Shown here piece by piece: positions 10,795 through 19,417 of a stretch of 48,756 nt of DNA (positions are counted from its first letter, which is position 1; each line of letters starts with the position of its first letter). The notes below the pieces were generated by a model. The model was not told where the DNA came from. It saw only the letters and a program-made list of their open reading frames with translations, and did not search any database. Where the stretch lies: contig NZ_SJOH01000023.1 of NCBI RefSeq assembly GCF_004331285.1, positions 1-48,756 on the forward strand, in the 5' to 3' direction. Origin of the DNA: Acinetobacter sp. ANC 3781 (lineage in GTDB: Bacteria; Pseudomonadota; Gammaproteobacteria; Pseudomonadales; Moraxellaceae). Position numbers and translations under genes: made by a program.

Positions 10795-12123
10795 ATGAAC
10801 ACGACACTATTAACCCAAGCAACTGAATTTCAGTCAAAAAAAGTTCAACCAGCAATGAAGCGCACGCTTATGCTGAGCATGATTGCCCTAAGTATGGGAG
10901 GAGTCAGCGTAGCGGCCCAAGCCCAAACTCAACAGCAAAAAGAAATTGAACAGCTCAGACAGGAAGTTCAAGCTTTACGCAACATGGTTGAACAGCAAAA
11001 AGTACAGACTGCGCAGACTGCTACTGCTATTGCAGCGGTTCAACGCCCAGCGCCTGTGGCTACAGCAAATCCTGTACTGAAAACTGCCAAAGGTGCCGAG
11101 TTTAATCTGTATGGTAATGTCCGCGCTGATGCGTCCTATCAAGTTGAAGGCACAAGCAGAGATTTGCCCTATAACCATATTAATGCTGTTGCATTAGAGG
11201 GAAATAGTGAAAACAGTGACCGTTTAAGATCGACTTTAGCGGCAACACGTTTAGGCTTGGATTTTAAAACTCAAGTCTATGAACAAGATGTAAAAGGTAA
11301 AATTGAAGTTGATTTCCTGGGTGGATCAAACTTTGATAATTTGCGTATTCGTCATGCTTATTTAAGTTACGGTAACTGGTTGATGGGGCAAACCTGGTCA
11401 AACTTTGCGGTTCCAGATTATATGCCTGAAACGATTGATGCCTTGGCATATGTGGGGGGAGCTGTAAAACGTACGCCACAGGTGCGTCATACCACCAAAT
11501 TCAATCCACAAACCAATCTGGTGATGGCACTTGAAGACCCAAAAGATGCTTCAATTACGCAACGTTTACCGGCTTTGACTGCACGTTTAAACCACCAGTT
11601 TGCCGACAATTTGAACGTCAGCGCACGTGCTATGGGGCATGAAAAACGTGTGAATTCAGATGAAGAAATGGCTTGGGGTGTGGGTTTGGGCGCCAAGTAT
11701 GATGTGGTGCCAGGAACAACCTTAAAAGCCGATTATTACCATGTCAAAGGCGATAGCAGTTTTGTTTCCTTTACCAATAGCGGTGTGGTGAAACAAGCGG
11801 ATGGTAGCCTTGTGCAGAGCGAGTTTGATTCGATTACTGTAGGTTTGACCCAACAGTTTAATGAAAAACTACGCGGTACTGTGGGCTATGGTTATATGAT
11901 TTTTGATGAAGATCAAAATTATATCAATGCGTTAACCAATAAAACTGCAGCCAATAAAGAACTTTGGCAAGCTTGGGCAAATGTTTTTTATAGCCCGACC
12001 AAACCTTTAAGTTTTGGTCTTGAATATGTTTATGGTGAACGCGAAGCATTTGGTGCTGCACCAAATGGCAGCAAGACGGGTGAAGACAACCGCCTGAATG
12101 CTGTAGCGATCTATAACTTTTAA
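10795..12123 (+). CDS. benP: DcaP-family outer-membrane porin
   Basis: About 442 residues. A signal peptide (hydrophobic LMLSMIALSMGG, cleavage near VAAQAQ) is followed by a short coiled coil rich in Q, E and L (QQKEIEQLRQEVQALRNMVEQQ-like, about residues 47-67), then alternating strands ending in NAVAIYNF, a beta-barrel C-terminus with terminal phenylalanine. This layout is that of the Acinetobacter DcaP/BenP trimeric porins for small carboxylic acids. The start is uncertain: ATG at 10795 gives a long n-region, while ATG at 10855 (MKRTLMLSM) gives a conventional signal peptide; neither has a strong ribosome site. Its place after benK suggests entry of benzoate across the outer membrane. Confidence 0.82.
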   Translation: MNTTLLTQATEFQSKKVQPAMKRTLMLSMIALSMGGVSVAAQAQTQQQKEIEQLRQEVQALRNMVEQQKVQTAQTATAIAAVQRPAPVATANPVLKTAKGAEFNLYGNVRADASYQVEGTSRDLPYNHINAVALEGNSENSDRLRSTLAATRLGLDFKTQVYEQDVKGKIEVDFLGGSNFDNLRIRHAYLSYGNWLMGQTWSNFAVPDYMPETIDALAYVGGAVKRTPQVRHTTKFNPQTNLVMALEDPKDASITQRLPALTARLNHQFADNLNVSARAMGHEKRVNSDEEMAWGVGLGAKYDVVPGTTLKADYYHVKGDSSFVSFTNSGVVKQADGSLVQSEFDSITVGLTQQFNEKLRGTVGYGYMIFDEDQNYINALTNKTAANKELWQAWANVFYSPTKPLSFGLEYVYGEREAFGAAPNGSKTGEDNRLNAVAIYNF

Positions 12124-12143
12124 TCTGCTATAACGACAAATTC

Positions 12144-12175
12144 AAAAAGCCTCTATTTAAAAATAGGGGCTTTTT
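12144..12175. terminator. Bidirectional terminator between benP and the DUF4198 gene
   Basis: AAAAAGCCTCTATTT and AATAGGGGCTTTTT form an A/T-flanked hairpin between two convergent genes. It can act on both strands. Confidence 0.85.
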
Positions 12176-12213
12176 GATATGAATAATTTTTAGATTTTAT
12201 CTAACGATAAACA

Positions 12214-13104
12214 TTATTCTGTGACTTCAACCGTTAAGCCATAAGTAAAGTTATCTGTTGCCGGTTTTTTAGTGGCATCCGGATTGGCTTCTGGATAAGA
12301 CGCAGTAATTAAATAAATACCGGCCTGATCAAATTTAATTTCTACTTCGCCTTTCGCATTGGTTTTTACATGTGGCTGTTCACGTTTTGCATTTGGCTCA
12401 TAACTACCTGCACCTTTAAAGATATCAATTTCAAGATTCGGCACCGCTTTCCCATTCATCAATACCTGAGCTTTGAGTGATTCACCTGCGTACAGCTCAT
12501 TGGGATGAGTCAGTAACTTGAACTCAAAACCTTTCTTGCTTGGTGCTGGAATTGCAGACGGTTTGCCTTTGGTGACATAACTTTCAGCAATCAGGTGATT
12601 GGTGACTTCTAAGGTTTTTGCATTTGTCGGCACTTGGTCTGCTGCAATCATACGCGGTGGCTGAGTCGGCGCAGGTGCCTTTTGAGTCGTGACTGTTTCA
12701 GCAGGTTTGGCCGGTACAGGATTTTGCATGCCGGCGCGCACTGGACGCACACGTAACCAGCGACCATCCACCAAGGCATATTTTCCGGGATTACCCACTG
12801 CATCTTGAGTGCGAATGCGATAAGTGCCTTCTTTTGGTAAATCAAATTCTGCAATATTAAAGCGTTTTAATGCTGCTGCCGCATTTATCTTTTTTTGTTG
12901 ACCGTCAGGTTCGGTAATGACATAGCTGGTTTTAAAGTTATTTCCCGCAACAAAAAACTTCTCGACTGTAATTGCACTTTGGAAACTGATGCTTTGTGCG
13001 GCTTTGGTATCGAATACTTCAGGAAGCAGAAAAGGACTCATGCTATGTGCATGAGAAATAATAGGTAGCGACGTCAGTAATGCAATTTTGAGCCAGTTAT
13101 TCAT
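12214..13104 (-). CDS. DUF4198-type exported protein
   Basis: A 296-residue protein with a signal peptide (MNNWLKIALLTSLPIISHAHS, cleavage after the SHA-type site). The body resembles DUF4198, a beta-rich periplasmic family often found near metal uptake genes: an HSMSPFLLPEVFDT start, a GRWLRVRPV segment mid-protein, and a C-terminal Ig-like part with YAGESLKAQVLMNGKAVPNL. A proline-rich linker sits around residues 130-155. The function is unknown. The ATG follows GGAG by nine bases. It diverges from the ApbE-DUF2271 gene across a Fur-box-like site, so it is likely made under iron limitation and may handle metal or its chelates in the periplasm. Confidence 0.75.
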   Translation of the reverse strand: MNNWLKIALLTSLPIISHAHSMSPFLLPEVFDTKAAQSISFQSAITVEKFFVAGNNFKTSYVITEPDGQQKKINAAAALKRFNIAEFDLPKEGTYRIRTQDAVGNPGKYALVDGRWLRVRPVRAGMQNPVPAKPAETVTTQKAPAPTQPPRMIAADQVPTNAKTLEVTNHLIAESYVTKGKPSAIPAPSKKGFEFKLLTHPNELYAGESLKAQVLMNGKAVPNLEIDIFKGAGSYEPNAKREQPHVKTNAKGEVEIKFDQAGIYLITASYPEANPDATKKPATDNFTYGLTVEVTE

Positions 13105-13155
13105 TGTGAGGAACTCCAGAAAATATTTATTTAATATAATGCACGTAATCTACTT

Positions 13156-13174
13156 GATAACTACTATCATTATC
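13156..13174. promoter_or_regulatory. Candidate Fur box
   Basis: GATAACTACTATCATTATC matches the classical 19-base Fur consensus GATAATGATAATCATTATC at 15 positions. It lies in the 105-base gap between two divergent start codons, where it could repress both directions when iron is plentiful. Confidence 0.7.
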
Positions 13175-13209
13175 AATAATATTCATTAAAAATATTCTGG
13201 AGAATCAGT

Positions 13210-14760
13210 ATGTCATTTGCTGTAAGAAATTTTTACCCAACTCATAAGGCATTTCGTCTTTCGCCCTTGGTTATGGCGCTGGCACTGATTTCTCCTTTTC
13301 ATGCAAATGCTGCTGAGCAGAGTGAAAAAATCGAACGATCAGAACAAATCGCCACCCAAACCCATCATTTCCATCGTGACCATATTTTAGGTACATCCTT
13401 AGATGTGGTGGTTCAAGGGGCTTCTAAACAAGAGGCTAAACGCGCTGTAGATGCCATTCAACAAGAAATTAGCCAGTTAGATCAGGTGTTATCGACGTGG
13501 CGTGATGACAGTGAAATCTCTGCTTTAAATAATAATAAACAGGGCAATGTTTCAGCTGAGCTTTTTGAAGTGATTGCTGCCTGTGAAAACTGGCGTGATA
13601 AAACCTGTGGGGCTTTCGATGCGCGCTTGGGTCAACTGGTGACGCTATGGGAACAATCGCAGGGTATAAATGAAGCCACCCGTACCCAAGTTTTAAATCA
13701 GTTAAAAGCAGACAGCGTAAAACTAGATAGGGAACAACAAAGCATTGCGATGGATTCAGCTGTGAAATTTTCCCCTGATGCCTATGCCAAGGGCTACATT
13801 ATTGACCGCGCATTGGTTGCAGCGCGTCAAGCTGTTCCAGGTATTCAAGGTCTGTTGGTAGATATTGGCGGTGACATCCGTGTTTGGGGTAATGCACCAC
13901 AAAAAGAGGGCTGGAAAATTGGGGTACAAGATGCCTTTAACCATACGGATAACAGTGTGCCTCAACAAGTACTTAACTTAAACGATCAGGCTATTGCCTT
14001 TAGTGGGAAAGGTTACCGCAGCCTTGCAGGACAAACCCATTTACTGGATCCAAAAACAGGCATGCCGCTACAGCAAGTAGAACAATGCGTTGTAGTCGGA
14101 ACCTGTGCAGCAGATGCTGATGCCTTGGCGACTGCCTTAGCTGCAATGACACCAGCAGAAGGTTTGGAACTGATTGAAGCCCTGAGTGGATATGAAGTTA
14201 AAGTTACTTTGACGGATGGTCAGGTTTATCAAAGTTCAGGTTGGAACAGCCTGGTTCAAACGCCTCAACATGCAGAAATGCGAACTGTCGCAGCGAGTCA
14301 GTCCTCTGCAAAGTGGCCAGTAGGTTATCAAGCCATTATTGACCTGATCATTCCTAAAATTGCCGTTGAAAACTACCGTGCTCCTTATGTGTCTGTTTGG
14401 GTGACAGATGCCAATAAAAAGATTGTCCGTACCTTGGCGGTTTGGGGTAAAGATGAGAAATGGATTAACTCGAATTATGTCTGGTATCGCCGTTATGGAC
14501 GCCAAATGCCAAATCTGGACGCAGTAGCAAAACCTTCACGCCAACCTGGACAGTATAAATTGTCCTGGGATGGTAAGGATGAAACAGGTAAAGCAGTAGC
14601 AGCAGGTAAATATCTGATTCATATTGAAACCTCGCGTGAGCATGGGGAGCATTCTTATCAAACCTTTGATCTGGATGTAAAAGCCACAGCTTCAAACCAG
14701 ACCTTAGCTGCACAAAAAGAAATTGGCGCAGTTAAACTTAATTTCCAAAAAGTGAACTAA
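13210..14760 (+). CDS. ApbE-family FAD:protein FMN transferase fused to DUF2271
   Basis: A 516-residue exported protein with a signal peptide ending near HANA (residue 34). Residues about 50-345 are an ApbE domain with the family motifs WRDDSEISALNN, DARLGQLVTLW, AKGYIIDRAL followed by DIGGDIRVWG, HLLDPKTGMP and DADALATALAAM. Such enzymes attach FMN to threonine or serine of partner proteins in the periplasm. Residues about 375-510 match DUF2271 (WPVGYQAIIDLIIP, PYVSVWVTDA, YKLSWDGKDE). GGAG lies seven bases before the ATG. The domain order is intact and the substrate is not visible. It is the first gene of a three-gene redox operon. Confidence 0.85.
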   Translation: MSFAVRNFYPTHKAFRLSPLVMALALISPFHANAAEQSEKIERSEQIATQTHHFHRDHILGTSLDVVVQGASKQEAKRAVDAIQQEISQLDQVLSTWRDDSEISALNNNKQGNVSAELFEVIAACENWRDKTCGAFDARLGQLVTLWEQSQGINEATRTQVLNQLKADSVKLDREQQSIAMDSAVKFSPDAYAKGYIIDRALVAARQAVPGIQGLLVDIGGDIRVWGNAPQKEGWKIGVQDAFNHTDNSVPQQVLNLNDQAIAFSGKGYRSLAGQTHLLDPKTGMPLQQVEQCVVVGTCAADADALATALAAMTPAEGLELIEALSGYEVKVTLTDGQVYQSSGWNSLVQTPQHAEMRTVAASQSSAKWPVGYQAIIDLIIPKIAVENYRAPYVSVWVTDANKKIVRTLAVWGKDEKWINSNYVWYRRYGRQMPNLDAVAKPSRQPGQYKLSWDGKDETGKAVAAGKYLIHIETSREHGEHSYQTFDLDVKATASNQTLAAQKEIGAVKLNFQKVN

Positions 14761-14770
14761 GGCTAAATAC

Positions 14771-15361
14771 GTGTATCAACGTCGTGATTTTTACCGCCAT
14801 GCACGTTATGTGCATGGCTGGCTTTCAGCTTTTGCATTTATCACTTTGCTATTTTTTTCTGTGACGGGCTTGTTGCTGAATCATCCTGAATGGTTTAAAC
14901 CGACTACAACAGAAGAAACCACTAAGCTAATTTTACCTGAGTCGCTTTTAAAGTCGATTAAGCAAACCGAGAACCCTAGCGATACGATTTTAAATTTTGT
15001 CCGTCAACAGCACAATCTGGTAGGGCGTTACCAAAGTAGTGAAGTGATGGATAATGAAGTGATGATTCGCCTGGAAAGCCCAGCCGGAGCAACTGATATT
15101 TTTGTGACGACCGATACCGGTGAAACCGAAATTACTCAAAAGCCCGCTTCTACAGTATCGCTGCTGAATGATTTGCACCGGGGTAAAAATTCTGGACTGG
15201 CGTGGAGCTGGCTGATTGATATCAGTGCGATTATTTATATTGTGTTGTCATTAGCAGGCTATATTTTGTTTTTAAGCATTAAAACCCGTTTGGTCACACA
15301 TCTTGTGCTGACAGCAGTCAGCTTGGCGATGATTATTTTACTGATCTGGTCTGCGGTATAG
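14771..15361 (+). CDS. PepSY-associated transmembrane protein
   Basis: A 196-residue inner-membrane protein. An N-terminal helix (about 16-36) ends in TGLLLNHPEWF, a periplasmic PepSY-like domain follows (about 45-140), then LHRGKNSGLAWSWLIDISA and two C-terminal helices (about 150-195). The histidines H10, H15 and H38 and the LHRGK histidine are arranged as in PepSY_TM proteins, some of which bind haem or pass electrons through the membrane. The start is GTG, ten bases after the ApbE-DUF2271 stop, with AAGG just upstream. It probably links the cytoplasmic reductase encoded next to the periplasmic flavin system. Confidence 0.75.
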   Translation: MYQRRDFYRHARYVHGWLSAFAFITLLFFSVTGLLLNHPEWFKPTTTEETTKLILPESLLKSIKQTENPSDTILNFVRQQHNLVGRYQSSEVMDNEVMIRLESPAGATDIFVTTDTGETEITQKPASTVSLLNDLHRGKNSGLAWSWLIDISAIIYIVLSLAGYILFLSIKTRLVTHLVLTAVSLAMIILLIWSAV

Positions 15362-15374
15362 GAAAGATCATTTC

Positions 15375-16856
15375 ATGACATATTCTGTTGCTATAGTTTT
15401 AATTGCATTTGCCATTTTACTGTTGCTTTATGCAATATGGATCGCTTGTCTGATCCTGACCAATCATCAGCAAAAACCAAGGCCGGTATTGATCCAAAAT
15501 GATGATCTGATTGTTTTTGCAAGTCAGTCCGGTCAGGCAGAATATTATGCCCGGCAGACGGCGCAACAGTTAGAACGCGTCGGCCAAACGATGAGCGTCG
15601 TTGATATTCAATATTTGACTGTTGAACAATTGCGAGCAGCCCATAAAGTCTTGTGGTTCGTGAGTACCTATGGGGAAGGCGATGCGCCTGATACGGCACG
15701 GCTAACGATAAAAAATATTTTTAGCGATTCATCTTTAAACCTTTCCCATCAGTCGTATGCCATTTTAGCTTTGGGGGATAAACGCTATACGCATTTTTGT
15801 CGTTTTGGACAAGTCTTAGATCAACATTTACAGCAGCATCAGGCGAAAGCTTTATTTAAAATGGTCTGTGTCGATCATTTAAAACAAGCAGACTTGAATT
15901 GCTGGACACAACGTTTAGAACAGCTCACTCAACAACAATTCACTTCGGATCAGCCAGAGCAAAACTGGCATACCTTTATCTTAAAAAATCGGGTGTGCTT
16001 AAATACAGGTAGCCAAGGCAAGCCGATTTATCAAATCCAACTGTCGTATGCTGAAAGCACAACTTGGTCATCTGGAGACATTCTAGAAGTTCAATGTGGT
16101 AATCGACTTGAAGATATACAGGCATTTTCACAAGCTCAGCAACAAATAGTTGATGGAGATTTATTAGTTACATTGCAATTTAAGAATTTAAGACGAGTTC
16201 CAGACCGAGGGTTGAATGAGTCTTTTGAGGAGTGGATTCAACGCTTTGATGATTTGGCTATTCGAGAATATTCAATCGCCAGTATTTCTGAACAAGGAGG
16301 AAGAATTGAATTGGTGGTTAGACAGGAAATCACCGCGGCTGGTCTAGGTTTAGGCTCGGGTTGGCTGACTGAATATGCTGTGTTGGGACAAAACATTGTG
16401 GCCAGAATTCGTTCTCATGCCACCTTTCATTTAAAACCCACCCAGAAGCCTTTCATTTTAATTGGCAATGGTACCGGTATTGCAGGTTTGGTCGCTCATC
16501 TTGCACAAAGACAGCAATGGAATGAGCCGCAAAACTGGCTAATTTTTGGTGAACGACAACAGCAGTTCGACCATCTTTACAAAGACCAGATTCAACTGTG
16601 GCAAGCGCAAGGTTTTCTGCCCGAAGTGGATTACGCATTTTCCCGTGATCAGGCTGAAAAAATCTATGTTCAGCATATCTTGCAGCAAAAATCTGAACAG
16701 CTTTTAAGCTGGATTGAAGCGGGTGCCGCCATTTATGTCTGTGGCAGTTTAAAAGGTATGGCGCAAGAAGTGGAGCAAACCTTGCTTAGTCTTCTAGGTG
16801 CTGAACAATTAGAGCAGCTGAGAGTCGAAGGACGTTATCGAAGGGATGTTTACTAA
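15375..16856 (+). CDS. Membrane-anchored flavodoxin/FAD/NADPH reductase
   Basis: A 493-residue protein built like the flavoprotein of sulfite reductase or cytochrome P450 reductase. An N-terminal membrane helix (about 5-30) is followed by a flavodoxin domain (SQSGQAEYYARQTAQQ, STYGEGDAPDTA, ALGDKRYTHFCRFG), an FAD domain (REYSIAS) and an NADPH domain (GNGTGIAGLVAHL, YVCGSLKGMA). It ends RYRRDVY, the usual aromatic C-terminal residue of this family. No sulfite reductase haem subunit is adjacent. The context with ApbE-DUF2271 and PepSY suggests that it passes NADPH electrons to the membrane partner. It is last in the operon. Confidence 0.82.
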   Translation: MTYSVAIVLIAFAILLLLYAIWIACLILTNHQQKPRPVLIQNDDLIVFASQSGQAEYYARQTAQQLERVGQTMSVVDIQYLTVEQLRAAHKVLWFVSTYGEGDAPDTARLTIKNIFSDSSLNLSHQSYAILALGDKRYTHFCRFGQVLDQHLQQHQAKALFKMVCVDHLKQADLNCWTQRLEQLTQQQFTSDQPEQNWHTFILKNRVCLNTGSQGKPIYQIQLSYAESTTWSSGDILEVQCGNRLEDIQAFSQAQQQIVDGDLLVTLQFKNLRRVPDRGLNESFEEWIQRFDDLAIREYSIASISEQGGRIELVVRQEITAAGLGLGSGWLTEYAVLGQNIVARIRSHATFHLKPTQKPFILIGNGTGIAGLVAHLAQRQQWNEPQNWLIFGERQQQFDHLYKDQIQLWQAQGFLPEVDYAFSRDQAEKIYVQHILQQKSEQLLSWIEAGAAIYVCGSLKGMAQEVEQTLLSLLGAEQLEQLRVEGRYRRDVY

Positions 16857-16887
16857 ACTTTATTGCTTGATCAAAGTGAGTTAAACA

Positions 16888-16915
16888 TTTAAGGGCATGT
16901 AAACATGCCCTTAAA
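16888..16915. repeat. Perfect 13-bp inverted repeat after the reductase operon
   Basis: TTTAAGGGCATGT and ACATGCCCTTAAA pair exactly around AA, 32 bases after the stop codon. It is terminator-like in place but lacks a T-run. Confidence 0.65.
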
Positions 16916-17007
16916 CAAACTTCTTCCATAAATCATTTTAGAAACTAAAAATTGTTCTTAAAACCAAAATTGAAAATAGATTTTTAGCAAATATTAGAGT
17001 CATGAGC

Positions 17008-17062
17008 GTGGCATGGATGCTACACGTTTCCCATCACGACAAGAATGTCGTATATGGGAAAC
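17008..17062. repeat. Twin-hairpin element in a convergent gap
   Basis: Two adjacent structures. Positions 17008-17023 form GTGGCAT/ATGCTAC around GG. Positions 17026-17062 form a long hairpin: GTTTCCCAT pairs with ATGGGAAAC, and inside it ACGACA pairs with TGTCGT around AGAA. The surrounding 388-base gap (16857-17244) holds no gene I can support. It may be a dispersed repeat or a small structured RNA. Confidence 0.6.
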
Positions 17063-17244
17063 AAAAGGTTTTTCTTGCGGACTCAAAATATATTTTAAGT
17101 CCTCATTTTGACCTTTCAAAAGTATACAAAATGCCTACAAAAAGATAAAAAAATTAAATTAATCAAATGAGGCCGTGCTGATTTAAAAAATCTAATATTG
17201 AACATTTTTTGATTTATGAAAGAGATCTAATATTTAGCTTTTTG

Positions 17245-18654
17245 TTAAAAAGTAGGCGGCATATAAGTTAAAGTTCGACCCAAGATCCACAATAAGAACA
17301 ACACTAAAGGAACATGGAAAATCAGCTGCGTCACGGTAAAGCCAATCACATCTTTGGCTTTGAGTTTTAAGATACCGAGCATCGGTAACATAAAGAACGG
17401 ATTGATCAGGTTTGGAAGTGCCTCAGCTGCATTATAAATTTGCACCGACCAGCCCAAGTGAACTTTTAAATCATGCGCTGCCTGCATCACATACGGCGCT
17501 TCAATAATCCATTTCCCGCCACCAGAGGGAATGAAGAAACCTAAAATTGCAGAATAGATACCCATCACAATGGCAAAGGTTTCTTTAGACGCAATCGAGA
17601 TGAAAAATTCCGCAATATAGTGCGACAGAGATAGATCCTGTGCATTCATTGCACTGGTCATAATGAAAGCAATACTGCCATAAAGTGGAAATTGAATCAG
17701 TACGCCCGATACCGCAGGTACGGCTTTGGATACGGCATTTAAGAAATTTCGGGGTGTACCATGCAAGGCAATTCCGAGCATTAAGAAGATAAAGTTATAG
17801 GTGTTCAGGCTGGAGATCGCAATAATGGGATTGCTTTTGGTAAATTCGTTGAACATCCAGATCAGACCCAATGCGACGATTAGAATACTTAAAATGGGAG
17901 AATTTTCCAGCCAGTCACCCGGTCGTTTGCTTGTCTGAACCTCTTTGTTTTCCTCTTCAAACTGAATAGGAAAGTTCTCCAGAGTTTTAATGCTATTGCC
18001 TTTCGGTGCCGACCAGAAGGCAATCGCGATCGAGACAATAATCAGTACACCCGTCATAATCATCGACTGCGGCAAAAAGATGGTTTCAGTGAATGGAATT
18101 ACGCCAGTTAAGTTGTAAATCGGTTCAGGTAAACTGGCTTTATTGGCTTGTAATTGCGCAGCGGATGAACTGATACCCAGTGCCCAGGTGGCGCCCATAC
18201 CAATAATGGCAGCTGCTGCGGCAGCGCGATAATCCATATTCAGTTCTTTGCGCTTTGCCAGGGCAATCACTAGAAGCGCGGTTAACACTGTACTCATGGC
18301 CCAGTTAATTAAAGAAATACATAAACTGACGGTGGCGACCATCACAATGGCATTTCGGCCGGAAGTCGGAATCTGCGCCATTTTTTGAATCAGCAGTTCT
18401 ACTGGTTTGGATACGGAAACCACATAACCGACCACAATCAACATACACATTTGCATGGTGAACGGAATCAGGCTCCAGAACCCGTTACCGAATGAAATGG
18501 CTACATCTTGCACAGGTGCACCTATACCGATGGCTGCAATCGCGACAATGACCACACCTAAAAGTGCAACGATATAGGAATCGGGGAACCATTTTTCTGA
18601 CCAGTCACTGACTTTTAGAGCGAACCTTTGCAAGATATTTTGCGAGTTATCCAT
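17245..18654 (-). CDS. atoE: AtoE-like short-chain fatty acid transporter
   Basis: A 469-residue inner-membrane protein with about 12 hydrophobic segments, of the TIGR00366/AtoE family of short-chain fatty acid permeases. Family stretches include NGFWSLIPFTMQMCMLIVVGYVV, NWAMSTVLTALLV, GFFIPSGGGKWIIEAPYV and NAAEALPNLINPFFMLPMLGI. It follows the CoA-transferase genes by 133 bases, with a hairpin in the gap, and is last in the liu operon. It likely imports acetoacetate, butyrate or isovalerate for the enzymes encoded upstream. The exact substrate cannot be read from the sequence. Confidence 0.85.
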   Translation of the reverse strand: MDNSQNILQRFALKVSDWSEKWFPDSYIVALLGVVIVAIAAIGIGAPVQDVAISFGNGFWSLIPFTMQMCMLIVVGYVVSVSKPVELLIQKMAQIPTSGRNAIVMVATVSLCISLINWAMSTVLTALLVIALAKRKELNMDYRAAAAAAIIGMGATWALGISSSAAQLQANKASLPEPIYNLTGVIPFTETIFLPQSMIMTGVLIIVSIAIAFWSAPKGNSIKTLENFPIQFEEENKEVQTSKRPGDWLENSPILSILIVALGLIWMFNEFTKSNPIIAISSLNTYNFIFLMLGIALHGTPRNFLNAVSKAVPAVSGVLIQFPLYGSIAFIMTSAMNAQDLSLSHYIAEFFISIASKETFAIVMGIYSAILGFFIPSGGGKWIIEAPYVMQAAHDLKVHLGWSVQIYNAAEALPNLINPFFMLPMLGILKLKAKDVIGFTVTQLIFHVPLVLFLLWILGRTLTYMPPTF

Positions 18655-18724
18655 ACTTTTAATTTCCTTTTTATACTTGAAACTCTTTTTTTTAAAGCAG
18701 ACAAATCTATGCCAGAAACGATTT

Positions 18725-18754
18725 CCCCTTAAAACTTTAGTCAGCTTTAAGGGG
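18725..18754. repeat. Hairpin between scoB and the permease gene
   Basis: CCCCTTAAA and TTTAAGGGG pair exactly around a 12-base loop within the operon. Without a U-run it would more likely modulate the amount of distal mRNA than stop transcription. Confidence 0.55.
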
Positions 18755-18787
18755 AGCAGGAAAATAGAAGATCACATCAACACAGCA

Positions 18788-19417
18788 TTATTGAAGCAGT
18801 TTGACACCAGTAACTTTTTGAATCTCTTCAAAGCTGACGTCTTTCGCCAGTTCCACCAGTTTGACCCCGTCAGCGGTAATATCGAGTACCCCCAAATCGC
18901 TGATAATCCGGTGGACTACACCTTTACCGGTCAGTGGCAAGGCACATTGCTCTACAATTTTTGGCGTGCCATCTTTGGCGCAGTGTTCCATCAATACCAC
19001 CACTTTTTGTACGCCTGCGACCAGGTCCATGGCACCGCCCATGCCTTTGACTTTTTTACCCGGAATCATCCAGTTGGCCAAATCGCCGGTTTGGGAAACC
19101 TCCATTGCGCCTAAAATGGCAATATTGACATGACCGCCACGAATCATGGCAAAAGAGTCAGCGCTTGAGAAAAAAGCTGCGCCTTTACGGGCGGTGACGG
19201 TTTGCTTGCCTGCATTGATCAGGTCGGCATCTACCGTTTCCCGAGTTGGAAATTCACCAATCCCGAGCAGGCCGTTTTCTGACTGTAGCCAGACATCCAT
19301 ATTTTCAGGAATATAGTTCGCCACCAATGTCGGTAAGCCAATACCTAAATTGACATAGAAACCATCTTCCAGTTCTAAAGCGGCACGCTGTGCCATTTCA
19401 TTACGAGTCCAAGCCAT
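18788..19417 (-). CDS. scoB: 3-oxoacid CoA-transferase subunit B
   Basis: A 209-residue beta subunit of a family I CoA-transferase. The catalytic glutamate is E47 in the SENGLLG motif, and [10 protein letters not shown] lies at residues 23-32. It forms an enzyme with the subunit encoded just upstream and probably moves CoA from succinyl-CoA to acetoacetate. Its ATG begins directly after the TAA of subunit A. Placement after HMG-CoA lyase, which makes acetoacetate, supports an acetoacetate role (ScoB or AtoA) over a 3-oxoadipate role. Sequence alone cannot fully exclude other 3-oxoacids. Confidence 0.9.
   Translation of the reverse strand: MAWTRNEMAQRAALELEDGFYVNLGIGLPTLVANYIPENMDVWLQSENGLLGIGEFPTRETVDADLINAGKQTVTARKGAAFFSSADSFAMIRGGHVNIAILGAMEVSQTGDLANWMIPGKKVKGMGGAMDLVAGVQKVVVLMEHCAKDGTPKIVEQCALPLTGKGVVHRIISDLGVLDITADGVKLVELAKDVSFEEIQKVTGVKLLQ

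Noticed and set aside
15375..16856. Sulfite reductase flavoprotein (CysJ)
   Set aside because: It has an N-terminal membrane helix, no CysI or cysteine gene nearby, and sits in a Fur-type redox operon.
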